This document shows positions 32,803 through 43,683 of a stretch of DNA of 64,000 nt, piece after piece; position 1 is the stretch's first letter; the number at the start of each line of letters is the position of its first letter. The stretch comes from Euleptes europaea. Its lineage: Eukaryota; Chordata; Lepidosauria; Squamata; Sphaerodactylidae. The position numbers and the translations under genes were made by a program. The notes under the pieces are model-generated. The model made no database searches. It saw only the letters and a list, made by a program, of their open reading frames with translations, and had not been told where the DNA came from. The DNA is taken from NCBI RefSeq assembly GCF_029931775.1, contig NC_079325.1, positions 56,218,286-56,282,285 of the forward strand. Reading direction: 5' to 3'.

Positions 32803-32901
32803 ACGGCTGATCTACAGAAAAAAACAAACTCTCCACATCCCTTGGACTCCTTGTCCAAGCAGGATCAGGAACATTATTCACCTCTAAACCTTGCTTTAGG
32901 C

Positions 32902-33295
32902 CAGGGGTCCCCATCCTTTCTGAGCCTGCAGGCACCTTTGGAGTTCTGACGCAGCATAATGGGTGCAACCACAAAATGTCCACCACGGGAGGTGGAGCCA
33001 GCCACAAAATGGCCACCACGGGAGGTGGAGCCAGCCACAAAATGGCCACCACGGGAGGTGGAGCCAGCCACAAAATGGCTACCACAGCTTATCTTTAGTC
33101 ACATGGTGAAAATCCTTGCGCTGTGGTGGCAGCTGCTGCCAAAGCAACATTTTGTAAAAGCTGCACAGACAACGAGAAGCCTTGCTAGGCAAAAGCCTCC
33201 CGAGCCCCACCCACTTTCTAAAAACACCTGGTAGACATCAGGAAAGGTGTCAGCGGGTGCTATGGTGCCCATAGGCACCAAGCTGGGGACCCCTG
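32902..33295. mobile_element. Non-autonomous hAT with internal 33-bp tandem repeat
   Basis: Ends CAGGGGTCCCCATC and GCTGGGGACCCCTG. The 8-bp flanks CTTTAGGC and CTTTAGTG agree at 6 of 8. Between about 32965 and 33085 a 33-bp unit with core CACAAAATGGCCACCACGGG occurs a little over three times. Relatives are at 24945 and 44548. Confidence 0.88.
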
Positions 33296-34829
33296 CTTTA
33301 GTGGTAACTTACTAAGAAGCTGCTGTCCTCATCCCAACAACGGCTATTGGCCTCAGCAAAATGGTCTGCCTCTCTCAAAATCCCCAAGTAGCCTCCAAAG
33401 GCCCCTTGCTTTCAGTGACATCTGATGGCAGCTCCAGTCAGGATTCTGCTCCTGTTTCTGCAGAATGGAAACGGGGGCTTTGCTGGGTCACCATCCTTCA
33501 GTCAACCTCAGAAATGCCTCCCCCTCCCTGCCACCCATCCCTTCTCACTGCAAGCTCTTCTCCCCCACTAAATAGTTTTCTGCAGAACCAAAGCCAGCTT
33601 TGTCCCCTAAAGGTTATGGGGAATCAGCCGCAGCAAACCTGGGCAAACATCCCACTCCTGAACATCTGGGCTTGATGGGGAACAGCTTGGTCTGCTAAAT
33701 ATCTCCCTGGCAGGGGAACAAGAGAACCTGCAGTCACTTTACAAGCGAGGCACGCAGATGGGGATGGCAGCACTTCTTTAAAACCTCTTTGGCAATCCTG
33801 TTTTTTCCCCCCTCCTATTGTATGCTGTAAGAATGCAAGACGGTCCTTCAACAGGCAATTTTCAACGCTTCTTCACAAAACCCATGCTGTCGTTTCTGGC
33901 ATGCATGCAGCAGCCACCAGGGCAACTAAGAGGGGCCGTGGGAGGAGATGCTGGCATTATCGGCAGCCTACAGATCATCAGCTGGCTTGATTGCTTTGGC
34001 CACTCTTAATGGGACTGGAAGGGATGAAAAGCAAGGAGAATCTTGAAGGGCCATAGCTCATCTCTGATGGGAATGAGTCCACAGAAACATGACCTCCGGG
34101 AGACAGGAGGAATGCCACTGTCATGATGCAGTTTGGTTTGTATATTCTATCCCAGATGGAAGGTCAGCCCCTCTGCAGCAACCTAGGTCAGCAACGCGAG
34201 AGGTTAGAAACGTGGGTTGCACCCTCAATTTACTGGGGAGCAATTTGGAACCTGCCTCTATTAGATAGATAGTTGTGAGTTCACATATGTGTATCCTCCC
34301 CAGCTGCCAAAACTTGCTGAGACCGTCCTTGCAAATATCTCCATCCAAGGACACGGTCTTGATTTTTGTAGTCTCAAGCTTTCCTTGGGGATGGTGTCTC
34401 TACTACCTTCATGGAAACGAAGCCATCTGGAATTCAAGGACCTTTCAGTAGTGTTGCAGAGCAGTTAGGCTGTTTGGCGATTGTGACCCCCCCCCTTTGG
34501 GGTAGCTCTAATCATTGACCTTTGCGAGCTGACAGTGGTCATTTATAAAGTCTGGATATTGAATGAATGTGATGATGAGATGGTGAAGAGCCACAGATTG
34601 AAAAGGCAACAAAAACAAAGCAGATTTGGAAGCTGGGTTGTCAGCAAATCCATAATGCAGCTGCAAGGAATATTACAGCTATTTTTTCCGTTCTCTCACC
34701 CACCCCACACCATGACAGTCTGTAAAAGCTGCCTCTTCACCAGTCCTGGAAATTTTGGAGTTAACACCTCCCTGTTAGGGAAGAAGGTAAACAAAGCCAT
34801 ACCTTGGCTTAGGGCTGTGTCGTTTGATT
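33296..34829. other. No gene recognised
   Basis: About 1.5 kb of unique-looking spacer. Confidence 0.3.
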
Positions 34830-35022
34830 TAGGGTTGCCAGCTGCACATTGGGAAATACTAGGAGATCTTGGGGGTAGAGCCAGAGGAGGGTGGAGTTTG
34901 GGGAGGGACTTCAATGGGGTAGAATGCTATAGAGTCTACCTTCCTCAGCAGCCAGACAAACTGATTTCTGTGGCCTGGAGATCAGTTGTAATCCATCCAC
35001 CACCTGGAGGTTGGCTACCCTA
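34830..35022 (+). mobile_element. hAT-type MITE, diverged
   Basis: TAGGGTTGCCAGCTGCACAT to GAGGTTGGCTACCCTA; body variant with GATCTTGGGGGTAGAGCC. Confidence 0.85.
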
Positions 35023-36465
35023 GGTCCCAACAGCCATGTGCAAGTATCCGTTTTGCCACGTCACTGGATTTTCATCTTACATTTGTGTAGGGAAAACATT
35101 GCGTGTAAAGCAGTGGCATGATCCCTGGAATTATGGGGGATCGATTAGTTAACTCTGGTCAATCAAGTGGTCATTTGCATCACATAAAAGGAGCCTTTAA
35201 AAACCTGTTTGTCTAGCTGCTATGGAATGCTGTGGGTTTTGCAGAACATCTGGTGCAGCAACTGGGGCTAAGGGTTTTGTCCTGGTGGAACCAGTTGCTG
35301 AAATGTGAGGCTGAGTGAACAGTTTCTTGTGGTATTTGGAGCGTGTTGGATTCTGAGCCTGCCTCAACCCTGCCTCAGGGTCAGCACTTTGCTGCTGCCT
35401 TCGTGATTCCATCTCAGCCTCCAAGACTCTCCTCCAGCAGGGACTTGACTTTGAAGAGCCTGCCCTGAGAACTGTCTGTCTCCTGGGGAAACACAAGTGT
35501 GAACCCCCATCATAGTAGCTACTGAAAATACAGACACTGGCAGTCCCCACGTCAGCTGAACACGTTGTGGCTTCGCTGCGATGTTCCCTGCCCCCATTTC
35601 TCACCTGCTAGGAGGGCCAAATATGAGGCCGTTTCCTCCTTGTGCTTAAAAGTAGCTTAGCTGAGAGGAGCTGCAGGTAGATTTCCTCAAACTGCAGTGA
35701 CCTGAACATCAGCTGCTTTGTACGTCAGCACGGAAACTGCCTCCGGGGTGCCCATCCCACCGCTGCCCCCAGTGCCACGCTTGTCCTGTTGCCTTTCTCC
35801 CCAACATCCAAACTTTGGCGCCTTCCCCAGCCTTTGAGTGGCATCAAATGTAACATCTTCTGATGGGCAAGGCAAATGTCCATCCATTAATTCAGGCATC
35901 TCTTTGAATCAATCCATGCTGAACGGTCCCTAGTAGGAATTTCGTCTTGGCTTTCCTTTAACATATTTCTGGTCCTAGTAGAATGTTAATAGGCCTTCCT
36001 TCCTTCCTTGAGGCCTGGATCTTCCCCTTTTTCCAGGCCTTGTTACGAAGGATGTTGCAGCAAACCTCTACAACCGCTGATTCCCGGATTTCCTTGGACC
36101 AAACACAACACAAGCATCACAGGGCAGATTTTCTTTGGATATCAAAGCATCTCTTTTAAAAAATTGTGCCTCGGGTGGGGTAAAAATCTCACCTGTTGCA
36201 TACCTGGTCCTTCTCTGATATCCTTGCTTGTGTTTTTATATGGGAGAGTTACTAGTTTAAAAGGAACCTTGTTTGGGATTGGGAAAAAGAGGTAGAGACT
36301 GCGCCTTATCCGAAAGCCAACTATACTCTTTGAGGGAACCTCTGAAGCATTAGAAGAACGTGGTTGTTGTGGGGTGGGGGGAGCATTCAGTTCCTGCCGC
36401 CCCAGACTCAAAGCACCACTGAGCTATAGGGGGAGGGTGGGGTAGAGGAGAGGTGGGTGGGGGAC
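35023..36465. other. FIBCD1 downstream region, probably including its 3' UTR
   Basis: Lies immediately 3' of the FIBCD1 stop codon on the minus strand. No clear AATAAA was found close by, so the 3' UTR end is undefined. No other gene seen. Confidence 0.35.
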
Positions 36466-36725
36466 TTAATTTTCATCTTGGAGGGGTCGGATCTTCATTT
36501 CAGTAAATTTGAGGGAGTACTGCCAGCCCGTCCACGAGGACCACTCGATACCATCTGCGTAGGAGCTGTGATGGCCCTTGAGGTACTGCCCATTCAGGTT
36601 GGAGGTGTGGCAGTTGCGGTACCACCAAGCGCCGTGGTAGAAGGCGGCACAGTTGTTCTCTGAGTGGTCGTTGTCCAGGTCTTTGGTAGTGAATTTCATG
36701 CCATTGTGTTTCAGGAAGGAATCTC
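36466..36725 (-). CDS. FIBCD1: FIBCD1 last coding exon (fibrinogen C domain end)
   Basis: Starts after an acceptor reading CCTCCACAG, completes a Gly codon split with the previous exon (phase 1), and runs 86 codons to the stop. It reads GDSFLKHNGMKFTTKD, then DNDHSENNCAAFYHGAWWYR, NCHTSNLNGQYLKG and TGWQYSLKFTEMKIRP. This is almost residue for residue the C-terminus of human FIBCD1, a type II membrane receptor that binds acetylated glycans such as chitin. The Asp-x-Asp-x-Asp Ca-binding loop, the Cys pair (NCAAF and NCHTS) and the aromatic residues around the ligand pocket are kept. No damage is seen. Confidence 0.97.
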
Positions 36726-37148
36726 CTGTGGAGGAAAGAAATAATTCATCAGGGACCCTGGGGAAAGGATAGAGGATTGTCTCACTTCATGCTCTCATAT
36801 TGAAGGGAGACACTTCCCCTCCTCCCAGGGTAGTGGGGATAAGAGCCAAAAGGAATGGATTCCCTAAACTTCTCCTCTCTGGATTTTGAGGGCAAATATT
36901 CTCCTGGCGTGGAAATGTGTGGTTTTTTTCAATGGCTTTGGTGCTGAACATCCAACATTTTTGAAATCTCAAGCAACATTTCACAGCAGTGCAATATGGG
37001 CATCACATGAAACCATGGTTTATTTGTTTTTACTATGGTTAGTTTGTTTTCACCCTTTTCCTCAGTGACCTAGTGAAGAACTCCTGGGGTTGCTCCCTGG
37101 GCTTGTTTTTCATTCTAATTTTTTTTGTAAGCCACTAGTAGAATCTAT

Positions 37149-37444
37149 GAAGAGCCCCGTGGCGCAGAGTGGTAAGCTGCAGTACTGCAGTCCAAGCTCT
37201 GCTCACGACCTGAGTTTGATCCCAACGGAAGTTGGTTTCAGGTAGCCGGCTCAAGGTCGACTCAGCCTTCCATCCTTCCGAGGTCGGTAGAATGAGTACC
37301 CAGCTTGCTGGGGGTAAAGGGAAGACGACTGGGGAAGGCACTGGCAAACCACCCGTAAACAAAGTCTGCCTAGGAAACGTCGGGATGTGATTTCCCCCCA
37401 TGGGTCAGGAATGACCCGGTGCTTGCACAGGGGACCTTTACCTT
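37149..37444 (+). mobile_element. Sauria-type tRNA SINE, full length
   Basis: Head GAGCCCCGTGGCGCAGAGTG with B box GAGTTTGATCCCAAC, body GGTTTCAGGTAGCCGGCTCA and CAGCCTTCCATCCTTCCGAG, then GGGAAGGCACTGGCAAACCA, GTCAGGAATGACCCGGTGC and the end ACAGGGGACCTTTACC. Target duplication TAGTAGAATC(T/C)AT on both sides. It is the clearest marker in the window for a squamate genome. Confidence 0.95.
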
Positions 37445-38714
37445 TAGTAGAATCCATATGTGAGTCTGAATGTCCATTAAGGTAAACAAATCAAGAACTG
37501 GAAAGGGAAAAGAAGGGGGGAATGTTCTCACACTTCTATGGTTTTGCAGAGGCTGTGGGCAGTTTTTGTTATCCTGCCCATTGTATGGATTGTACCATTT
37601 CATTGTGTGGCTCTTCAGTTTTGTAGTTCTGGTTTAGTTTTTCCAATGCATTTTCTAGTTTCAGGGTCCATTTTTGCTGTATTTTATACATGTTATTTTT
37701 GTTACATGTATTTTGTTGTGGCCTCACCTGAATCTTGGCCGGGGTGGCTGGGCTGTCCTCCAGACGAGTGTTTTCAAGGGTGGAAGCTCAAACTGGGAGA
37801 ATAAGTGTTGTAAGCAAGAAGCTCGGAATGGTCAATCCCAGCAACATTTGGGGGAGAGGCATAGGAATTCTCTAGGAATTCCCCCAGTCTCTATGGTAAG
37901 GACAATCATAGAGATTAGGGAAATTCCTAGAGTGTCGAGGATGCAGCAGAGAGCCAGCAGGGGAGGGAGGCTGCCCACCAGCCCAAAGGCCATTCGCAAG
38001 TCCTGATACTGCACACTTATTTCTTTCAGCACATTTCCTAAACAGCTCACCAAGCAGGAATCCATTCAGAAGTCATGCTCATGTTACTGATTCTCTGATA
38101 AATTTTTCTTTTTCAAATTGACAAAAATTTCAGGTGGGAGTGAAGGCAGGAGTGGAAAATCAAAGGTAGGTTTATTGGAGGGGGCACAAAAACTTTTTAA
38201 AAGATCAACTTTTTAAAAAGATACCACAGTTCAAATACAATATTTCCCCTTTCCTGTCAGGTAAACTTAAATGTTTGTATCTAAGTCAGTCACTGACCAC
38301 TGAGATCCAAATTCTTCCTTGGAAATTGGATGTTCCAACTCTCAAACATTCTTACCGCAGGGTGAAATGTTGATTCTTGACATGAAATTTCAGTTCTGAG
38401 TGGATGTCTTGAAGTGGAAATTTGCCATCCTGACAGGCCAAATCGTTTCAATGTTATTAGTATCGGTGCTGCACAGAATATAATACACCTTATTTTGAGC
38501 CCAGAGAAAAATAAGTCCCTTTAGAGTGATCCATGAGAAAATATACCAAAAAAAATCCCCACATTTCCTATCAGAGATCAGCAGATTTCTCCCATTTTGT
38601 TCTTTAGATGTCCCATTCCTCTTTTATTCCTGTTTAATGAGAAATATTTCCAGCATTAATTCCGGAATTGGATTGTGCTCACTTTGATTCTGATTTATGT
38701 TCTTTTTGTTGACC

Positions 38715-39026
38715 ACTACAGCATGGTGTAGTGGTTAAGAGCGGTGGTTTGGAGCAGTGGACTAATCTGGAGAACCGGGTTTGATTCCCCACTCCTCCAC
38801 ATGAGCGGCGGAGGCTAATCTGGTGAACTGGATTGGTTTCCCCACTCCTACACAAGAAGCCAGCTGGGTGACCTTGGGCAAGTCACAGTTCTATTAAGAG
38901 TTCTCTCAGCCCCACCTACCTCACAAGGTGTCTGTTGTGGGGAGGGGAAGAGAAGGTGATTGTAAGCTGGTTTGATTCTGACTTAAGTGGTAAAGAAAGT
39001 TGGCTTATAAAACCAACTCTTCTTGT
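38715..39026 (+). mobile_element. MIR-like (CORE) tRNA SINE, long form
   Basis: CAGCATGGTGTAGTGGTTAA head, GGTTTGATTCCCCACTCCTC twice in related form, GGGTGACCTTGGGCAAGTCA CORE, and the tail GCTTATAAAACCAACTCTTC. Confidence 0.9.
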
Positions 39027-39414
39027 AAAACCTTCAAAGGTGTGATCTTGCTGGGAATGTATGCCTGACTGCATCAAGATTCTTTGTCTGCAGTGCTTTG
39101 CTGATGTGTCCATGAGCTCTTGTGCACTGGTTAAACACCACACAAAAGGAACTTTGATGCAACTTATTATAGTGACATTTAGATCCCATCTTTTTTTCCA
39201 TGCCTGTACATCTGAGGTGGTGATGGGGAGAAGCTGTACACCCACTGCTCTATACAAAGTTCAGAAATAAAAATAAAAAAGAGAATTCCTAATGGATCTG
39301 TTCAATTTGAGAAGCAAAAGTCAGTAATCCAGAACTTCCCAAATCTGGGGAGATGCTTGAGTTAGAAGAATTTGTCCAATCTAATTTAGACACACACTCA
39401 TCCCAGAAACTCAC

Positions 39415-39594
39415 CTGCAGTCCCTGAATAGTCAGCAATGTGGACTGGGTAGCCATCTTCCTCGGGGTCAACCGAGAACAGACCCACAGAAAAGGCTCCG
39501 TAATGGGCATAAGCGGTGCCATTATCAAAGTCTTCCAGGTCAATGCGGAGCTCGTAGCTGGCTTGTGTAGTCAAGGCGTGGATCCGCTTCAGGC
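39415..39594 (-). CDS. FIBCD1: FIBCD1 internal exon (fibrinogen C domain middle)
   Basis: 180 bp, acceptor CTGCTGCTCTAG and donor GTGAGT, phase 1 on both sides. It reads LKRIHALTTQASYELRIDLE, then DFDNGTAYAHYGAFSVGLFS and VDPEEDGYPVHIADYSGTA. This matches the middle of the FIBCD1 fibrinogen domain, with very few changes from human as I recall it. The frame joins exactly to the exons on either side. Confidence 0.97.
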
Positions 39595-40163
39595 CTAGAG
39601 CAGCAGAAGAAGGGAAGGGTCAGCATCACACCCATCTTTTACAGATGGAGAGAGGCAGATGAATGTATTTATTTACTATATTTGTTATCATATACATTTT
39701 TTCAGCCAAAATTTTGCTTCTTAAGTGGTTTATGGGGATTAAAATATAAACAACCAACTTCAAGACAAAATCTTCCTTGGTGAACTGGCCAGCAACGGGG
39801 TGGTGGTGGCAGTAAATGGGGGGGGGAATTAGCAGTGTTCTGACATGCTGACATCATTCCTTGCGCACCTGGAAGTGATATCAGCATGTTGCCGACAATG
39901 TCATTAAGTTGCTGGCAAGGACTCCTCGCCACTGGTAAGTCTCCCCCACTGGTTGCCAAAACCTGCCTGGCAACCTTACTGGGCCTTCCTGCTGGGGGCT
40001 GCCTGCAGGCCCTACAGAAAATGGTCATGAGGTAATTTGAAGGGTACCAAAATGTTAACATTTAGACATGGATAATGTGTTGTCATTGTGTAAGAGATGG
40101 GAGATTCAAGAAGAGCCTGGACAACAGTGGGGCAGTAAAACCTTCAGGATCTCTCTTTGCTTT

Positions 40164-40199
40164 ATTGCTTCTTGGCCTTTTGGCTAAGATCAAGTGTAG
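40164..40199 (+). pseudogene. U2 snRNA 5'-end fragment
   Basis: ATTGCTTCTTGGCCTTTTGG and CTAAGATCAAGTGTAG match the first 36 bases of U2 snRNA at 34 positions. The match ends just before the branch-site-pairing element is complete. It is not a working U2 gene: the rest of the RNA is absent. It is joined directly to sequence of another repeat. Confidence 0.8.
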
Positions 40200-40419
40200 G
40201 ATTTCTTTTCAGCCCAAGTACTCAGGCTGGCCTGAGGAGATATCTCCCTGTTTACCATTCAGTTTCACCTCCCAGTTCAAAACTCTGCTCAAAGCTGTTT
40301 TCTGTGAGTCCCTTCACACAGATGCCAAGAGACGGGATTCTGTTGTCGTCAGGACTGGCAAAGCATTTCAAAGATCCTATCTTTGAGATCTTTGTGAGGA
40401 ACCATTCTGGTCCGTTGTG

Positions 40420-40828
40420 AAACTATACCTATTGGGGTTATTCTATTTCTTCTCTTGTGATAAGTTATTTAATATTTATGAAGATGTTAGCTGATGAAGC
40501 TGCAATTTTGCAGTGAAAACGCTTGATGACATCCGGACGGCGTTACTGTTTATTGTTCCATCTTCAACCTTCCTTGAGTCAAGGCTCTAAGAAGAAACAA
40601 AGATAAGAATCCACATTTACCTTTGAAGAGACTCTTTTGTTTAGTGGTCCTCTTTTGGACTTGTTTGTTCACTTATTGTATTGATATTCACCTGCATGTT
40701 CACTTACTTGTAGAAGTTATATGTGTTTCATAATATATGTTTGCATAGTTGCTTGTGTATTATTACTTTTGAACTAGTACTATCGTTTCCACAACTATCC
40801 ATTTAGTACTTGTGCATATTTCCTTCAA
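40420..40828 (+). mobile_element. Probable PLE terminal sequence (family PLE-B)
   Basis: Holds the core CTGATGAAGCTGCAATTTTG and CAGTGAAAACG at 40491-40520, then a T-rich stretch. It ends against TACCTGGTGGTTGGCAACC, the same MITE position used by the insertions at 1547 and 11717. No coding part; the left edge is not defined. Confidence 0.5.
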
Positions 40829-40850
40829 TACCTGGTGGTTGGCAACCTTA
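40829..40850 (+). mobile_element. hAT-type MITE right terminal stub
   Basis: TACCTGGTGGTTGGCAACCT followed by TA is the last 22 bases of the MITE family. The rest of the MITE is not found on the other side of the PLE. Confidence 0.6.
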
Positions 40851-40966
40851 CCGTTGTATTATCTCTTGATTAAGAGGTGATTTAACTAAACATCTTGGGA
40901 GCTGTCATCAGCAGTAATTGATGGTTCATTGAGGAAAGGGCTGGGTTCTCACCTCTGTTCTCTTTT

Positions 40967-41634
40967 GTGTGTGTGTTAAGTGCCGTCAAGTCGTTTCCGA
41001 CTCATGGCGACCCTATGAATGAAAGTCCTCCAAAATGTCCTATCTTTGACAGCCTTGCTCAGATCTTGCAAATTGAAGGCTGTGGCTTCCTTTATTGAGT
41101 CAATCCATCTCTTGTTGGGTCTTCCTCTTTTCCTGCTGCCCTCAACTTTTCCTATCATGACTGCCTTTTCCAGTGACTCTTGTCATCTCATGACGTGACC
41201 AAAATACGATAGCCTCAGTTTAGTCATTTTAGCTTCTAGGGTCAGTTCAGGCCTGATTTGATCTATAACCCACTGATTTGTTTTTTTTTTGGCAGTCCAC
41301 TGAATCCGTAACACTCTCCTCCAACACCACATTTCAAATGAATCTATTTTCTTCCTATCAGCTTTCTTCACTGTCCAGCTTTCACACCCATACATAGTAA
41401 TAGGGAATATGATGGCATGAATTAATCTAGTCTTGGTGGCCAGAGTCACATCCTTACACTTCAAAATCTTTTCTAGCTCCTTCATGGCTGCCCTTCCCAG
41501 TCTCAATCTCCTTCTAATTTCTTGGCTGCAGTCTCCCTTTTGGTTGATGGTGGAGCCAAGGAATAGAAAGTCTTGAACAATTTCAATTTCCTCATTGTCA
41601 ACCTTAAAGTTGTGTAATTCTCCTGTAGCCATTA
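40967..41634 (-). pseudogene. BovB (RTE) LINE, 5'-truncated, young
   Basis: The minus-strand frame reads IVQDFLFLGSTINQKGDCSQ, EIRRRLRLGRAAMKELEKIL, PITMYGCESWTVKKADRKKI and, after one in-frame TGA near 41180 (at a codon expected to be CGA), GKVEGSRKRGRPNKRWIDSI up to SRKRLDGT. This is the C-terminal part of BovB ORF2. The 3' end is GACTTGACGGCACTTAACAC plus CA repeat. A perfect 12-bp duplication, CTGTTCTCTTTT, is at 40955-40966 and 41635-41646. Only 668 bp were copied. The near-open frame points to a recent insertion. Confidence 0.95.
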
Positions 41635-41646
41635 CTGTTCTCTTTT

Positions 41647-42090
41647 ATTTACTAGTATTTTCAGCTGGGCTTGCAGAAGTGACTTGGATAAGCAATTCCA
41701 TTCATCGCAGTTCTCTTGGGAGCATCTGGGCCTTAATGCTTCTTTTTTCTCTTTTGTGCTTAAGGCTTTTTTTTTAAAAAAAGGAATGTATCTCAAGAAG
41801 TCACAGCAGCGGCCTGCTTTTGAAGCCTGGGTGTTTCCGTCCAGGATTCTGTTCACCGGCACATAGCTGATTCACAAATGGGACACAGCATACCGGTTGC
41901 TGCTGAAATTTTGCCTTAAGCCACATTCTAATCAAGTGTGGAGGTTTCTCCGTGGGGCTAAAAATCTGAGGAATTTCAAGAAATGCCGACAGGACTTTGC
42001 TGAGTTTTGTGAAATTTCTCTCCGAGGTTTCCTCACTCCCTTACATACTTTCATTGGGCTAGATCCAGTCAGCTTTTCTACTGTTGAAAA
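41647..42090. other. FIBCD1 intron, nothing recognised
   Basis: Unassigned. Confidence 0.25.
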
Positions 42091-42300
42091 GGTAGGGTTG
42101 TCAGCCCCCACCCCCCACCCCCAGCCACTGGCAGGGGATGAGGGGGGTAGGATTGTCAGATCCAAGTAGGGAAACTCCTGGAGATTTGGGGATGGAGCCT
42201 GGGGAAGACAGGGACCTCAGTGGGGTACAACGCCATAGAGTCCACCTTCCACAGCATCCATTTTCTCCAGGGGGACTAATCCCTGGAGGCTGGCTTCCCC
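42091..42300 (+). mobile_element. hAT-type MITE, rearranged remnant
   Basis: Two left ends in a row (TAGGGTTGTCAGCC and TAGGATTGTCAGATCC), then the body with AACGCCATAGAGTCCACC and CCATTTTCTCCAGGGGGAC. Confidence 0.6.
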
Positions 42301-42499
42301 ACGAAAAGGGTAGGAAGGGTTCCCCTTTGACCGCCAAAAGAGCTATGCTAGGGATTATGGGATCTGATTGGACAAGAATCTTGAGAGGAGGGGGTTGTAG
42401 GAAGAGGGTTAATTAGGTGAGATCATGTGAGAAAATCTTGCTAGATTCAACCAGATCCACTCCAGCAACTTAATGACATTGCTGGCAACATGCTGATAT

Positions 42500-42536
42500 C
42501 AAATTCAAATACCTTTATTGGCATAGTATAGTTTGT
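42500..42536 (-). mobile_element. Ultra-short LINE 3'-tail insertion (37 bp)
   Basis: On the minus strand CTATACTATGCCAATAAAGG is a LINE-type end, like that at 46780. It is flanked by a perfect 12-bp duplication ACATGCTGATAT (42488-42499 and 42537-42548). Confidence 0.7.
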
Positions 42537-42577
42537 ACATGCTGATATTACTTCCAGGTGCACAGGGAGTGATGTCA

Positions 42578-42730
42578 GCTGTGTGGCTCAGTGGTAGAGC
42601 CTCTGCTTGGCATGCAGAAGGTCCCAGGTTCAATCCCCGGCATCTCCAGTGAAAGGAACTAGGCAAGTAGGTGATATAAAAGACTTCTGCCTGGGTCTGA
42701 TTCAGTATAAGGCAGCTTCATGTGTTCATT
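42578..42730 (+). mobile_element. tRNA-derived SINE
   Basis: GTGTGGCTCAGTGGTAGAGC (A box) and GGTTCAATCCCCGG (B box), then CATCTCCAGTGAAAGG and ATAAGGCAGCTTCATGTGTT. Confidence 0.9.
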
Positions 42731-42754
42731 AAGGGTCACTCTGAATCTCAGTGC

Positions 42755-42900
42755 CAGAAGCCAACATCAGGGGAAGGCCTCAGCCTCTATGCCCTGTTGT
42801 GGGACTTGTAAAGGAACTGGTTGGCCGCTGTGTGAGACAGGATTTTGTGCAAGAAGGTCCACTGGTCTGATCCAGCAGGGCTCTTCTGATGTTCTTGTGA
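42755..42900 (+). mobile_element. LINE/SINE 3' tail fragment
   Basis: GGTTGGCCGCTGTGTGAGAC, GGTCTGATCCAGCAGGGC and TGATGTTCTTG; same tail as 19440-19562. Confidence 0.6.
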
Positions 42901-43034
42901 TACCAAGGGCCTAGTCCATACTAGTCATTCCATGCAATCCATGTTGCTCGGCTTGCTTGGAATCCTGTCCCAGTCTTTCAGTAACAGACCCACATAACAT
43001 CCCCCAGAACAGAGATAGACAAAGGTGGACATAC

Positions 43035-43131
43035 CTAGCCAGTGCTCTCCCGTGAGCTTCCCAAATCCATCCCGATAAGCTTCCCATCCACGAAAAAAAT
43101 TCACAGAGCCATCCTCACGCCTCTGGAAGAC
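43035..43131 (-). CDS. FIBCD1: FIBCD1 internal exon (fibrinogen C domain)
   Basis: 97 bp after the acceptor TCTTCTTAG, donor GTATGT. It reads VFQRREDGSVNFFRGWEAYR then DGFGKLTGEHWLG, the typical early fibrinogen-domain segment. Phase 0 start and phase 1 end fit the next exon. The three exons together give 178 residues plus stop with no frame problem. The N-terminal exons (cytoplasmic tail, membrane segment, coiled coil and domain start) were not found up to 64000, so the intron upstream is longer than 20.8 kb. Confidence 0.97.
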
Positions 43132-43683
43132 CTAAGAAGACATAACGCAACAGAGAATTAATGAGAGAGATGGAGACAAAACAGCAGAGCATCAGTGCTT
43201 ATTGAGGGCGAACCTCTGTCATTTACACCCGCGCTTCTTCCATTCATCACAGCTGTGATCTCGCTGGCGGAACGGTGGAGCCACTTTATTAGATCTGAGT
43301 GCAAAATGCAAATTAAAAGCCCTTCAGATTTGCTAATTATGTTGAAGTGGCTGAGCATAGAGAATTCTGAAAAGGCTGCCTGTCATAATTAATAGGTGGC
43401 TGAGGCCACGACTGGATGTTATAATTTAAACGTAGCTGCTGCTGAAAATGGCAGCTGTGTGTCGGGTTTCCCTTCTTGTTCTGTAATTGGTATAACTTAC
43501 CCATGTCCTGACATCTTGATGTTGTCCCACTCTGTGTTAGCAGCTGGTGGAGAGCTGAATAATATTGTGACATCAGGACATAGACAAGTTATACTAGATA
43601 TTGTATAGGGGAAGAGGCAAATAGGTGCACAGCTTCTGTCTAGCTCTAGACTGAAGTAAGCTAGTAAACTAGGGTTTTTTTTT
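43132..43683. other. FIBCD1 upstream intron, nothing recognised
   Basis: Unassigned. Confidence 0.3.

Larger units (their letters stand above)
36726..39414 (-). other. FIBCD1 intron (penultimate to last exon)
   Basis: About 2.7 kb, GT...AG on the minus strand (GTGAGT donor, CCACAG acceptor). Holds a Sauria SINE and a MIR-like SINE. The remainder is unassigned. Confidence 0.9.
39595..43034 (-). other. FIBCD1 intron with nested repeats
   Basis: About 3.4 kb; donor GTATGT, acceptor CTCTAG. Contains the U2-like piece, a PLE end, a BovB fragment, MITE remnants, a 37-bp LINE insert and a tRNA SINE. Confidence 0.9.

Noticed and set aside
32693-33085. 130-residue frame with repeated WLAPPPVVAIL-like units
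   Set aside because: Created by the 33-bp tandem repeat inside a hAT element; not a repeat protein.
32965-33085. Regular repeat that might suggest a CRISPR array
   Set aside because: The units are adjacent without spacers, inside a eukaryotic transposon.
40164-40199. Functional U2 snRNA gene
   Set aside because: Only the first 36 bases are present and the 3' domain is missing.
41183-41632. 149-residue ORF as a host gene
   Set aside because: BovB LINE ORF2 fragment with target-site duplication.
42578-42730. tRNA gene
   Set aside because: A and B boxes are present but the cloverleaf is incomplete and a SINE body follows.
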